Assembly: GCA_013416435.1 (NCBI GenBank)
Contig: JACCEN010000002.1
Location: forward strand, 186,001-250,000
Direction: 5' to 3'
Source: Alcaligenaceae bacterium
GTDB lineage: Bacteria > Pseudomonadota > Gammaproteobacteria > Burkholderiales > Burkholderiaceae_B
DNA: 64,000 bases
Shown here in pieces: positions 20,887 to 28,590 of this stretch. The notes beneath the pieces are model-generated. The model saw nothing but the letters and a program-made list of their open reading frames with translations. It ran no database searches and was not told where the DNA came from. Every line of letters starts with the position of its first letter. Positions within the stretch are counted from its first letter, which is position 1. Made by a program: the position numbers and the translations under genes.

Positions 20887-21348
20887 CTATTCGACTTCCT
20901 TGACGCGATAGACCAGCACTGCGGTCTTGGCAAGGCTGAGCACCTTGTTGGTGACGCTACCCAGCAGCAAGCGCGACAAGCCGCTACGGCCGTGGCTGCC
21001 GATGAAAATGAGTTCGCAGCCTTCTTCTTCGGCCGCCTGGACGATGCCGTCGGCGACATTGAAATTGGACACGGCCTTGCCCCTGGCCTTCACGCCCGCC
21101 GTATCGGCGCGATCGAGAACGGCCTTGAGGTATTTCTGGGCCTGTTCCTGCGCGGTCTTATCGTAGTCTTCGTCGGTGATGGCGTAGGCGGCCGCCATGC
21201 CGTCGAACCCCACTGTTGCGGCGAAAGGCTGCGTGACATACAAGGCCACGATTTCGGCGCCGATTTCACGAGCGAAGCAAACGCCCTTGTTTGCCGCCTG
21301 CGCCGACAATGCCGAACCATCGGTTGGAATAAGTATTCTCTTGAACAT
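20887..21348 (-). CDS. Universal stress protein, UspA family
   Basis: A 153-aa single-domain USP fold. It begins MFKRILIPTDGSALSAQA and has the ATP-binding pattern G-2X-G-9X-G(S/T) in IGSHGRSGLSRLLLGSVTNKV, so it is likely an ATP-binding type. A consensus FNR/ANR box and a -10-like TATATT precede it, which suggests induction under low oxygen. Upstream-strand spacing to the sulfurtransferase-like gene is about 90 bp. Confidence 0.94.
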   Translation of the reverse strand: MFKRILIPTDGSALSAQAANKGVCFAREIGAEIVALYVTQPFAATVGFDGMAAAYAITDEDYDKTAQEQAQKYLKAVLDRADTAGVKARGKAVSNFNVADGIVQAAEEEGCELIFIGSHGRSGLSRLLLGSVTNKVLSLAKTAVLVYRVKEVE

Positions 21349-21403
21349 GATTTGTGCCCTTGAGGGTTATCAGATGAGGAAGCTTAACCGGAATCCCCTG
21401 GAA

Positions 21404-21443
21404 AATATAGGAGGGATTTTCACTGATAATTGACGCATATCAA
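21404..21443 (-). promoter_or_regulatory. Class II FNR/ANR-type promoter of the uspA-like gene
   Basis: TTGACGCATATCAA at 21430-21443 matches the FNR/ANR consensus TTGAY-N4-RTCAA at every defined position. On the minus strand a -10-like TATATT lies at 21404-21409, with its centre 30 bp from the box centre. That is close to the spacing expected when the activator sits at -41.5. The box overlaps the last codons and stop of the sulfurtransferase-like gene. Confidence 0.65.
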
Positions 21444-21781
21444 AGCGATTTGGCGGCACGATAAAGGTGAGTGCAGCGCGTGCCGGTTCTGCAATAGGCC
21501 AGCACCGGAGCCGGCAGGGTGTCCAGCAATTGCGCAAAGCGCTCGACGTCGTCGGACGTCATGGCACCGCTGACGACCGGCTGATACTCCACCGCCAGCC
21601 CGGCCGCGCGCGCCGCGATCATGACGTCGGCCGCCACGGGCTGATCCGGCCCGCCTTCCAGGTCGGGACGGTTGATGATGACGCTTTTGAAGCCTGCATC
21701 GGCCACCGCCTGCATGTCTTCCGGCGCGAGCTGGGGCGCCACGGCAAATGTGTCGGTAAGGGAATTGATGGGTAAGGACAT
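21440..21781 (-). CDS. TIGR01244-type sulfurtransferase / protein tyrosine phosphatase-like protein
   Basis: A 113-aa protein with a CX5R phosphatase-like loop (Cys97-RTGT-Arg102) after the motif FKSVIINRPDLEGG. This is the small domain also found fused to beta-lactamase-type persulfide dioxygenases and BigR-linked proteins in sulfide detoxification. A sulfur-transfer or phosphatase activity is inferred from the loop; the substrate is unknown. GGAG precedes the ATG by 6 nt. The gene is divergent from the GNAT with nearly touching starts. Confidence 0.85.
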   Translation of the reverse strand: MSLPINSLTDTFAVAPQLAPEDMQAVADAGFKSVIINRPDLEGGPDQPVAADVMIAARAAGLAVEYQPVVSGAMTSDDVERFAQLLDTLPAPVLAYCRTGTRCTHLYRAAKSL

Positions 21782-21828
21782 GAATGACTCCTGATGTATA
21801 TACTGATGTCTCTATCGAGGAAAATAGT

Positions 21829-22422
21829 ATGTCCAGCGTCCCCGCCAAGCAAGTCCCTTCTGCCTCTTCGCTTGCAAGCCGTTTCACCGATGCCGCGCAC
21901 GCCATCGTACGCGATGCCACTCCCAGCGACATGGAAGCCGTTCAGCGCATCTACGCATACCATGTGCTGCACGGCACCGCCACCTTCGAAGAGCAACCGC
22001 CCGACGTGCAGGAAATGCAATCCAGGCTGGCTCAGGTGCGCGAGCTGGGCACGCCATGGCTGGTCGCCGACCTGGACGGCCAAATCGTGGGCTATTGCTA
22101 TGCGGCGCTATACCGGCCGCGCGCCGCCTATCGCTACACCCTCGAAGACTCCATCTATCTGGCGGAAGGCCAAACCGGCAAAGGCCTGGGCAAAGCGCTG
22201 CTCGCCGCCTTGCTGGAACGCTGCGAACAGGGCCCGTGGCGGCAAATGATCGCCGCCATCGGGGGTACGAACAATGTCGGCTCCATCGCCCTGCATCGCA
22301 GTCTGGGTTTCTCGCACGCCGGCACGCAGGCGGCCACCGGCTATAAATTCAAGCAATGGATAGACGTCGTTTTCATGCAGCGCGCGCTGGGCGAAGGCGG
22401 CAGCACTCCGCCCAGCGCCTGA
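21829..22422 (+). CDS. GNAT N-acetyltransferase (phosphinothricin acetyltransferase-like)
   Basis: The protein is 197 aa from ATG 21829, preceded by GAGGAAA 5 nt upstream; the longer start at 21784 has no such site. The GNAT core shows acetyl-CoA motif A (YLAEGQTGKGLGKALLAALLERC) and motif B (NNVGSIALHRSLGFSHAG). The N-terminal block IVRDATPSDMEAVQRIYAYHVLHGTATFEE is characteristic of the Pat/Bar-like branch, which acetylates phosphinothricin or methionine derivatives. The physiological substrate here is unknown. Confidence 0.9.
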   Translation: MSSVPAKQVPSASSLASRFTDAAHAIVRDATPSDMEAVQRIYAYHVLHGTATFEEQPPDVQEMQSRLAQVRELGTPWLVADLDGQIVGYCYAALYRPRAAYRYTLEDSIYLAEGQTGKGLGKALLAALLERCEQGPWRQMIAAIGGTNNVGSIALHRSLGFSHAGTQAATGYKFKQWIDVVFMQRALGEGGSTPPSA

Positions 22423-22432
22423 TTTTTGGGGC

Positions 22433-22566
22433 GGGGTCAGACCCCGTACGGGGTCTGACCCCAAGGTTGCGACCCCAAGATCGTGCGTGCCTGGGGTCAG
22501 ACCCTATCGGGTCTGACCCCTCACAATTCGCGTCAAGGGGTCAGACCCCATTTGGGGTCTGACCCC
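22433..22566. repeat. Nested-palindrome array 4
   Basis: Three copies (22433-22462, 22493-22520, 22537-22566) between the convergent GNAT and ChbG-type genes. The third copy supplies the last codons of the deacetylase on the minus strand. An isolated GACCCC element lies between copies one and two. Confidence 0.95.
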
Positions 22567-23384
22567 AGGCTAAGTCGGTTCTTCGCCAGCCACTCCGCCA
22601 TCTCGTCGCTCTTCAGCACGTCGAACTCGGCCCGGCGCTGCCTGCCCACCTCGTCACCGGGAATCGTGCGTGTTGCCGGGTGGCACATCATCAAATCGCC
22701 GTCTTCCGCTCCCGCCAGCCAGCTTTGCAGCAGGCCTGCGTAGGCGGTCCGGCCTCCCTGGAAATCGTAGACACCTAGAAAACGGCGGTTCATGCGAAAC
22801 CCCATGCCGCGCGCCCTGCCTGCGAAGGCACGGGCCCCCAGGAGATCGATGATTCCTGCCTTGAACCGCAAGCCCATTGGCACACCGTTCATTTGCCCCG
22901 TCCGGGTATAGCGCAGCCAGGGCAGCCTGCCGCCATACCTTTGCGCCAGCGCGCGCAACAACGCGTCCCGAATGACGGGAAACTGATGCACATGCTGATG
23001 CCCATCCACGAAATCGGGCGGACCGCCCAACGCAGCCTCGAACGCATCCAGCTGCCTGACAATTTGCGCGTCGACCTGCGCCGTGGGCAGGCGCCGCAAC
23101 CAGGCCTTGAGGATCAGCGCGGAAACCGGCATGTGCACCACGGTGCCGCCGATGGATTCGGTAAAGTTCAGGTGCAGGCCCAACTGCAGGCCTGATGCTC
23201 GCAAGGCGGATGCGTGGCCGGCAAAGCCGGGACCTTCCGCCAGGCAGCTGGTGGCATTGAGGCGGCCCAGTTCGGCAAGCCGCAAAATGGCTTCGTCCGC
23301 GGCCGGATCGATGCCGAAATCGTCGGCACAGATAACGATATGCTTGCGGTCGGGGGAAACGCCTTCTTGCGCCGGCCTACTCAT
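22533..23384 (-). CDS. ChbG/HpnK (YdjC-like) carbohydrate deacetylase
   Basis: A 283-aa metal-dependent deacetylase fold. The metal ligands are in CADDFGIDPAADEAI and in VDGHQHVHQFP, with HLNFTE and MMCHPA as the other conserved blocks. Family members remove acetyl groups from GlcNAc-containing sugars or hopanoid glycolipids. The start overlaps the stop of the adjacent glycosyltransferase by 8 nt, so the pair probably acts in sequence on a lipid-linked or surface sugar (inference). The last 12 codons (GSDPKWGLTP and the two before) derive from a nested-palindrome repeat rather than from the family. Confidence 0.88.
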   Translation of the reverse strand: MSRPAQEGVSPDRKHIVICADDFGIDPAADEAILRLAELGRLNATSCLAEGPGFAGHASALRASGLQLGLHLNFTESIGGTVVHMPVSALILKAWLRRLPTAQVDAQIVRQLDAFEAALGGPPDFVDGHQHVHQFPVIRDALLRALAQRYGGRLPWLRYTRTGQMNGVPMGLRFKAGIIDLLGARAFAGRARGMGFRMNRRFLGVYDFQGGRTAYAGLLQSWLAGAEDGDLMMCHPATRTIPGDEVGRQRRAEFDVLKSDEMAEWLAKNRLSLGSDPKWGLTP

Positions 23385-24417
23385 TGACGACGTTCATCGT
23401 GTCGGAACGCCTGGGCCGCAAAGGGCTGACCAGTGCCGGGGACGCCTGCACAGCGGACTGCCGGCCCACGCCAAGGCCTTCGCGGCGCCGCACCAGATAC
23501 ACGGGCCGGTTCTTGACTTCGCCGAAAATGCGGGCAATGTATTCGCCCAGCAGACCAACGGAGATGAGCTGCACCCCCGCGAAAAAGAGCACCACGGTAA
23601 TAAGCGTGGTCCAGCCCTGGACGGGATCGCCATACATCAAATGCTTGATGATGATGTACAGCCCATAGGAAAAAGAAAGCAGTGACAGGAAACAGCCGCA
23701 GATGCTCAATAGCCGCAAAGGCCAGGTCGTGAACGCGGTAAGGCCGTCGACCGCGAAGCGGAACAGCTTGAAGGGCCGGAACGTGGACTTTCCGTACAGG
23801 CGCTCGGGTGGCGAATACATCATGGGCTCTGACTGGAAGCCCACCCACGCAAACAGCCCTTTCATGAAGCGATTGCGTTCGGGCAGTTGCAGCAAGGCAT
23901 CGACGACCGCGCGGTCCATGAGGCGGAAGTCCCCGGCGTTCTCGGGTACCTGCATGCCGCCCGGGGTACGCATCAATTTGTAGAAAATGCGCGTGCCCAC
24001 CCGCTTGAAGACGGATTCATCGGCACGGGAAGTGCGTACCGCATAGACCATTTCCACGCCTTCTCGCCAGCGCTCCAGCATCTTGGGAATCAATGCCGGC
24101 GGATGCTGAAGATCGGCATCCATGCATACCACCACCTGCCCGACGGCAGCCTCCAGCCCTGCGGTGAGCGCGGCCTCCTTGCCGAAATTGCGCGACAATT
24201 GCACGTAGACGATCTGGGGGTGGCGCTGCGCCCACTCCTGCATGGCGGCCGGCGTGGCGTCGGTACTGCCGTCGTCCACGACGATGATCTCGTATTCTGC
24301 AACCAGTGGTTGGAGAACCGCCATTAATGCCGGCAGCAACACATTGAGATTCGCGCTTTCATTGAGGCACGGAACGACGCAGCTCAAGGTAAGGGGTTTT
24401 GAATGGGAAACAGGCAT
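23377..24417 (-). CDS. Family 2 glycosyltransferase, polyprenol-phosphate type (DPM1/ArnC-like)
   Basis: The N-terminal GT-A domain shows VVPCLNESANL, VVDDGSTDATP, the metal-binding region MDADLQHPP and the RFMKGLFAWVGF block. Two C-terminal membrane segments (LLSICGCFLSLLSFSYGLYI; LITVVLFFAGVQLISVGLLGEYI) are typical of enzymes that load sugars onto undecaprenyl phosphate. The ATG at 24417 (346 aa) matches the family N-terminus. An upstream ATG at 24492 adds 25 unlikely residues and was not used, although no strong ribosome binding site settles this. It overlaps the ChbG-type deacetylase gene by 8 nt, suggesting a shared lipid-linked sugar pathway. Confidence 0.88.
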   Translation of the reverse strand: MPVSHSKPLTLSCVVPCLNESANLNVLLPALMAVLQPLVAEYEIIVVDDGSTDATPAAMQEWAQRHPQIVYVQLSRNFGKEAALTAGLEAAVGQVVVCMDADLQHPPALIPKMLERWREGVEMVYAVRTSRADESVFKRVGTRIFYKLMRTPGGMQVPENAGDFRLMDRAVVDALLQLPERNRFMKGLFAWVGFQSEPMMYSPPERLYGKSTFRPFKLFRFAVDGLTAFTTWPLRLLSICGCFLSLLSFSYGLYIIIKHLMYGDPVQGWTTLITVVLFFAGVQLISVGLLGEYIARIFGEVKNRPVYLVRRREGLGVGRQSAVQASPALVSPLRPRRSDTMNVVNE

Positions 24418-24544
24418 GGGCGGAAAGCGAAAGGCCGGATGGAAAACCAGGCAGCCACGATATTTTTTCAAAACGTGACAATACTTGATCATAACTTAGA
24501 CCCGCGCCATTGTGTCGTTTTAGCGGTTTCGCAGTGTATTTCCG

Positions 24545-24591
24545 TTGACGTGAAGACACATTTTTTATAAGATTACTTTTAAATTCATCTT
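24545..24591 (+). promoter_or_regulatory. Promoter with overlapping NsrR-like operator for globin-nnrS-nsrR
   Basis: A -35 TTGACG (24545-24550), a 17-bp spacer and a -10 TAAGAT (24568-24573) form a good sigma-70 promoter. A 23-bp imperfect palindrome at 24569-24591, with ends AAGAT and ATCTT around a TTTTAAAT core, overlaps the -10. It matches the published NsrR consensus at about 19 of 23 positions. Repression by NsrR, encoded at the end of the same operon, and release by nitric oxide would follow. Confidence 0.72.
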
Positions 24592-24642
24592 TATGCGGCA
24601 ACACCGCTTCTTCCATTCCCCGCTTCCAGGATTCCGCACTCC

Positions 24643-25047
24643 ATGAGCCGTTCCGACCTCACCACTGAAGAAGAGATCACCACCCTGGTCCACCGATTCT
24701 ATGAAAGGGTGCGTGCGGACCCCGTGCTGGGTCCGGTGTTCGACGCCCATATCCATGACTGGGACACGCATCTGGCGATCATGGTGCGATTCTGGTCGTC
24801 CTTGTTCCTGGGCTCGGGCACATACAGCGGCACCCCCATGCCCAAGCACATCGCGCTGCCGGACCTGAATGCAGAGATGTTCCGCCACTGGCTTGCACTC
24901 TTTCACGAAACGACGAACGAGCTTTCCAATCGCGCTTTCGCGGAAGAAGCGGAAAAATTCGCGCATCGCATCGCACGCAGCCTCTGGTACGGATACCAGA
25001 TCAACAACCACCCGAACCGCCTTCCCACGGAACTCCATCATGGCTGA
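24643..25047 (+). CDS. Group III truncated hemoglobin
   Basis: A 134-aa globin-like protein. The segments LVHRFYERVRADPVLGPVF, HLAIMVRFWSSLFLGSGTYSGTPMPKH and FAEEAEKFAHRIARSLWYGYQ match the group III truncated globin pattern, including the conserved Trp and the proximal-side His region. Such globins bind O2 or NO, and a role in NO protection fits the nnrS and nsrR neighbours and the NsrR-like operator. The last 8 nt overlap the nnrS start. Confidence 0.9.
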   Translation: MSRSDLTTEEEITTLVHRFYERVRADPVLGPVFDAHIHDWDTHLAIMVRFWSSLFLGSGTYSGTPMPKHIALPDLNAEMFRHWLALFHETTNELSNRAFAEEAEKFAHRIARSLWYGYQINNHPNRLPTELHHG

Positions 25048-26296
25048 GCTTCTTTCCATTTCCGAACCCGGCAAGCCACGCCCGGACAAGCCTGATCTCA
25101 CCGCTTTCCTCAGCCTGGGCTTCCGACCGCTGTATATCGCCGGTTGCGCATGGGCCCTGGTATCCATCGCCATCTGGATCTACGCGCCCCAATGGCTGTC
25201 GATGCCTTTGGGCGGCGTCGCCTGGCATGCCCATGAAATGCTCTGGGCCTTTATCGGCACCATCGCCGTGGCTTTCCTGCTCACCGCCAGCGCGACCTGG
25301 ACCGGCTTCAACCCCTTGAAAGGATGGCCGCTTGCCGGCCTGACCGCGCTGTGGCTGATCGCCCGCATCGGCTTTCTCGCCGGCGGGGAAACCGCATTCC
25401 ATATCGCCTGCGCCAGCGAGCTCGCCTTCTATCTGGTCAGCGCCGCCTGCCTGATGCGGGTCATGATCAAGGGTAAAAGCCGGCGCAACTATGGCGTACC
25501 CTTCATGCTGCTGGCATTGGGCGTTGCCGATGCCCTGTTCCTGCGCGCCACGCTTCGGGGCGACTACATGGCGCTCATGCAGCATTTCGATCTGGGCCTG
25601 CTCTGCATGGCCATGATCGCCCTGCTCATTGCCCGGCGCGTCATTCCCTTTTTCTCCATGCGCATGGTTCCCGGGCTGGAAATTCCGATGCTGGTGCGCA
25701 GCGGCCATGTGCAGCTCGTTCTCAGTGCCGCGGCCATCCTGCTGGGCCTGGCCGGGCAAGGCAAGGCTATGGGCGCAGCGCTTTTCGTGGTCGGGCTGGT
25801 CAGCCTTTGGCAACTGGCGCGCTGGAAACCGCTCGCGGTGCTGCATAAGCCCATGCTGTGGATTCTTTACCTGGGCTATGGCGCCATGGGCATCGGGCTG
25901 ATGGTCGCCGCCGTACAGCTCGGCGGCCTGAGCACCGGCGTCTTGGCGCGAAACGCCGCGCATGTGCATCTTATCGGCATGGGCGGCTTCGCCGTCCTGA
26001 TCATCGGCATGCTCACGCGGACTGCGTTGGGACACTTGGGCAGGCCTCTGGCGCTGGACGGCAGCATGCTTCTCAGCTATTACCTCATGATCGCTGCGGT
26101 GGTGCTGCGCCTGGCCGCCCTGTGGCCGTCGAGTGTGACCTTGCATCTTCTGCATGCCGCCGCGCTGAGCTGGATCGCCTGCATGGGGTTGTATCTGTGG
26201 CGCTTCGTACCCATGTTGATACGGCCACGCTATACGGCGCCGGTCCCGCAACCGGCGAAGCCGGCCGGCGCTCCGCTCGCGTCCAACATCCGTTGA
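25040..26296 (+). CDS. nnrS: NnrS family heme-copper membrane protein
   Basis: A 418-aa integral membrane protein with about twelve transmembrane segments. Conserved histidines lie in GVAWHAHEMLWAF and in ARNAAHVHLIGMGGFAVLIIGMLTRTALGH. NnrS proteins protect against nitric oxide stress and are widespread in denitrifiers and NO-exposed bacteria. The ATG at 25040 overlaps the globin stop, indicating coupling. A longer upstream frame from 24869 is an artefact inside the globin gene. Confidence 0.92.
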   Translation: MAELLSISEPGKPRPDKPDLTAFLSLGFRPLYIAGCAWALVSIAIWIYAPQWLSMPLGGVAWHAHEMLWAFIGTIAVAFLLTASATWTGFNPLKGWPLAGLTALWLIARIGFLAGGETAFHIACASELAFYLVSAACLMRVMIKGKSRRNYGVPFMLLALGVADALFLRATLRGDYMALMQHFDLGLLCMAMIALLIARRVIPFFSMRMVPGLEIPMLVRSGHVQLVLSAAAILLGLAGQGKAMGAALFVVGLVSLWQLARWKPLAVLHKPMLWILYLGYGAMGIGLMVAAVQLGGLSTGVLARNAAHVHLIGMGGFAVLIIGMLTRTALGHLGRPLALDGSMLLSYYLMIAAVVLRLAALWPSSVTLHLLHAAALSWIACMGLYLWRFVPMLIRPRYTAPVPQPAKPAGAPLASNIR

Positions 26297-26311
26297 ACAA
26301 GGTTCCATCCC

Positions 26312-26794
26312 ATGCGCCTCACCACCATGACCGACTACGCCATGCGCATGCTGATGTATGTGGCGCAGCACCCCGACCGCCTTTGCACGATTGCCGAAAT
26401 CGCCCGATACTATGATGTGTCCGAGCCGCACCTCATGAAGGTCACGCATCGGCTCGCCCAGCATGGCTGGCTGGAGACGCTGCGCGGAAAGCATGGCGGC
26501 ATGCGGCTGGCCCGTCCGCCCGAAGAGATCAACCTGGGCGCCATCCTGCGCGACATGGAAAACGACTTCGCGCTGGTGGAATGCCTGGATGATGGCAGCC
26601 GCCGTTGCATACTGTCGGATCGCTGCGGCCTGACCGGCGTGGTACAAGGAGCGCTGCAGCAGTTCCTGCGCCACTTCGAGCAATACACGCTGGCGGACAT
26701 CATGCCCGGTCCCCCGGCCTCCTCGGCGCCTTTGACGCAATACGTGAAACTGGAAAAAGACGTATACAGCCCCGCGGATCAGGGCTCGAAGTAG
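26312..26794 (+). CDS. nsrR: Rrf2-family nitric oxide-sensing repressor
   Basis: This 160-aa Rrf2 regulator has an N-terminal winged helix (MRLTTMTDYAMRMLMYVAQ, then YYDVSEPHLMKVTHRLAQHGWL) and three cysteines at 91, 99 and 105 that could hold an Fe-S cluster, as in NsrR (C91/C96/C102 in E. coli). The cluster reacts with NO and releases DNA. It is cotranscribed with the globin and nnrS behind an NsrR-like operator, so autoregulation is likely. Its end overlaps the convergent MarR gene by 16 bp. Confidence 0.92.
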   Translation: MRLTTMTDYAMRMLMYVAQHPDRLCTIAEIARYYDVSEPHLMKVTHRLAQHGWLETLRGKHGGMRLARPPEEINLGAILRDMENDFALVECLDDGSRRCILSDRCGLTGVVQGALQQFLRHFEQYTLADIMPGPPASSAPLTQYVKLEKDVYSPADQGSK

Positions 26795-27222
26795 CGCAGC
26801 AATTTGATCAGCTCGGGACGCACCGCCCGTAGTTCGTTCAAATGGGCGGTAGACAGTATCGCCAGCTTGCGCTCGGCCAGGGTGGTCAGTGCGACCCGCA
26901 CGCGGCGCCGATCTGCCGGGTCCCGGAAACGTTGGACGAGCTCCATGCGGACCAGACGATTGATGAGTTCGACCGCGCTGTGATGCCGGATGAGCAATTG
27001 CGCGGCAATGTCACCCACGTTGGGCGACTTATCGTCGACGCTCATCGCCTTGATGATGAGCAGCGCCTGATGCTGTTGGGGCATCAGGCCGGCCTTCATC
27101 GCCGCCTCTTCGCTGAAGGCCGAAAACCGGCGTAGCGCAAGCCGGAAAGTCGCAAGAGCCTGGTAGTCGGCCGGCGTGGGATTGCCGTCCGGGCTCCTGG
27201 AGGGGTTGTTGTACGACGTCAT
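26779..27222 (-). CDS. MarR-family transcriptional regulator
   Basis: A 147-aa winged-helix protein. The MarR core is QHQALLIIKAMSVDD, VGDIAAQLLIRHHSAVELINRLVRMELVQRFRDPADRRRVRVALT, with the DxRxxx wing in DPADRRRVRV. The start at 27222 (MTSYNNP) overlaps the serA stop region; a longer start at 27303 lies inside serA and is rejected. The ligand is unknown. It follows serA closely and may be cotranscribed with it. Confidence 0.9.
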   Translation of the reverse strand: MTSYNNPSRSPDGNPTPADYQALATFRLALRRFSAFSEEAAMKAGLMPQQHQALLIIKAMSVDDKSPNVGDIAAQLLIRHHSAVELINRLVRMELVQRFRDPADRRRVRVALTTLAERKLAILSTAHLNELRAVRPELIKLLRYFEP

Positions 27223-27223
27223 C

Positions 27224-28423
27224 TCAGGCCAGGTCGCAACGCACCGTGATGGGATGCGCACGCAGGACCGACATGACGGTGTCGTCCACCGTGCCTTCGA
27301 CATCGGTGATCACATAGCCGATCTGGCCACGCGTCTGGAGCTGCTGGCTGGCAATATTGAGCCCATGCTCTGCCATCATGTTGCTCAGGGTGCCCATCGC
27401 GCCGGGCAGATTGCGGTGTACGTGCAGGATACGCGCCGCACCCGCTACCGGCTGGTAGGGAATTTCAGGGAAATTCACCGCCCCTTTGGTGGTGCCGCTG
27501 AGTACGAAGCGGGCAAGCTTCTCGGCCACTTCCCGGCCGATGTTCTCTTGTGACTCCTGGGTACTGCCGCCGATATGAGGCGTCAGGATAACGTTGCGCT
27601 TGCCGATGAGCGGGCTGGCAAGGGGCTCGTCGACGCTTTTGGGTTCGACGGGGAACACGTCGAGCGCGGCGCCCGACAGATGGCCCGAATCGAGCGCGGC
27701 GCACAATGCGTCGATGTCGACCACCGTGCCGCGCGAGGCGTTGATGAGGATGGCCCCGCGCTTCATGCAAGCGATTGCGGCGGCGTCGATGATGTTATGG
27801 GTGCTCTTGCCGCCCGGCACATGCAACGTGACCACGTCGGCCTGCGTCAGCAGTTTTTTCAGCGAGGTCATGGCGCGCGCATTGCCCAGCGGCAGCTTGG
27901 CTTCGATGTCGTGGAAAATCACCCGCATGCCCGCGGCCTCGGCCAGCGTGCCGACCTGGGAACCGATGTTGCCATAGCCGATGATGCCCAGAGTCTTGCC
28001 ACGGGCCTCGTAGGCGCCTTCCGCTGTCTTGTCCCAATGGCCGTGATGTACACGGTCATTCTTTTCGGGTATGCGGCGCAGCAACAAAATAGCCTCGCCC
28101 AACACCAGTTCCGCCACCGAGCGCGTATTGGAGAACGGCGCGTTGAACACCGGCACGCCGTGCATCATGGCGGACTCCAGGTCCACCTGGTTCGTGCCTA
28201 TGCAGAAGCAGCCGACGGCCCTGAGATCCGGCGCTTCCGCCAGCAAGGCGGCATCGAGATGCGTGCGGGAACGGATGCCGACGAGATGCGCGCCGCGCAA
28301 GGCTTCGCGCAGCGCGTCGGGAGGCAGCGAGGAGGCGTGGGTGACGATGTCCTCGAAGCCTGCCGCGTTGAAGACTTCCCTTGCGCTGGGGTGAATATTT
28401 TCGAACAAAACGATGCGCGTCAT
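27224..28423 (-). CDS. serA: D-3-phosphoglycerate dehydrogenase with ACT domain
   Basis: It catalyses the first step of serine synthesis, oxidising 3-phosphoglycerate. The NAD-binding motif is GIIGYGNIGSQVGTLAEAAGM at about residues 150-170. The catalytic Arg, Glu and His lie in NASRGTVVD and TPHIGGSTQES. A C-terminal ACT domain from about residue 325 (ARILHVHRNLPGAMGTLSNMM) is the serine-feedback site in E. coli-type SerA. The length, 399 aa, is close to the 410 of E. coli. Confidence 0.95.
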   Translation of the reverse strand: MTRIVLFENIHPSAREVFNAAGFEDIVTHASSLPPDALREALRGAHLVGIRSRTHLDAALLAEAPDLRAVGCFCIGTNQVDLESAMMHGVPVFNAPFSNTRSVAELVLGEAILLLRRIPEKNDRVHHGHWDKTAEGAYEARGKTLGIIGYGNIGSQVGTLAEAAGMRVIFHDIEAKLPLGNARAMTSLKKLLTQADVVTLHVPGGKSTHNIIDAAAIACMKRGAILINASRGTVVDIDALCAALDSGHLSGAALDVFPVEPKSVDEPLASPLIGKRNVILTPHIGGSTQESQENIGREVAEKLARFVLSGTTKGAVNFPEIPYQPVAGAARILHVHRNLPGAMGTLSNMMAEHGLNIASQQLQTRGQIGYVITDVEGTVDDTVMSVLRAHPITVRCDLA

Positions 28424-28543
28424 TGAATATCCCGACTGACAATAAAGGCTTTATTGTGGACCATTTTAGGACGAAATACTCGTGAACCCATCGCGCAAGC
28501 AGGGATTAGTGCAACGCAACATCAACGACCATCCAGCGGAGGC

Positions 28544-28573
28544 GGGGTCAGGCCCCATACGGAGTCTGCTCCC
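28544..28573. repeat. Degenerate nested palindrome 5
   Basis: One copy with several substitutions (right arm GGAGTCTGCTCCC) 18 nt beyond the ggt 3' end, between ggt and the serA promoter region. The decay shows that not all copies are maintained. Otherwise the 167-bp gap holds nothing recognisable. Confidence 0.75.
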
Positions 28574-28590
28574 TGGCTTGAGCAATGCGC

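Noticed and set aside
25001-26740. Long minus-strand open frame opposite nnrS and nsrR.
   Set aside because: Antisense shadow: low-complexity Gln/His/Arg-rich product, and both sense genes are clear family members.
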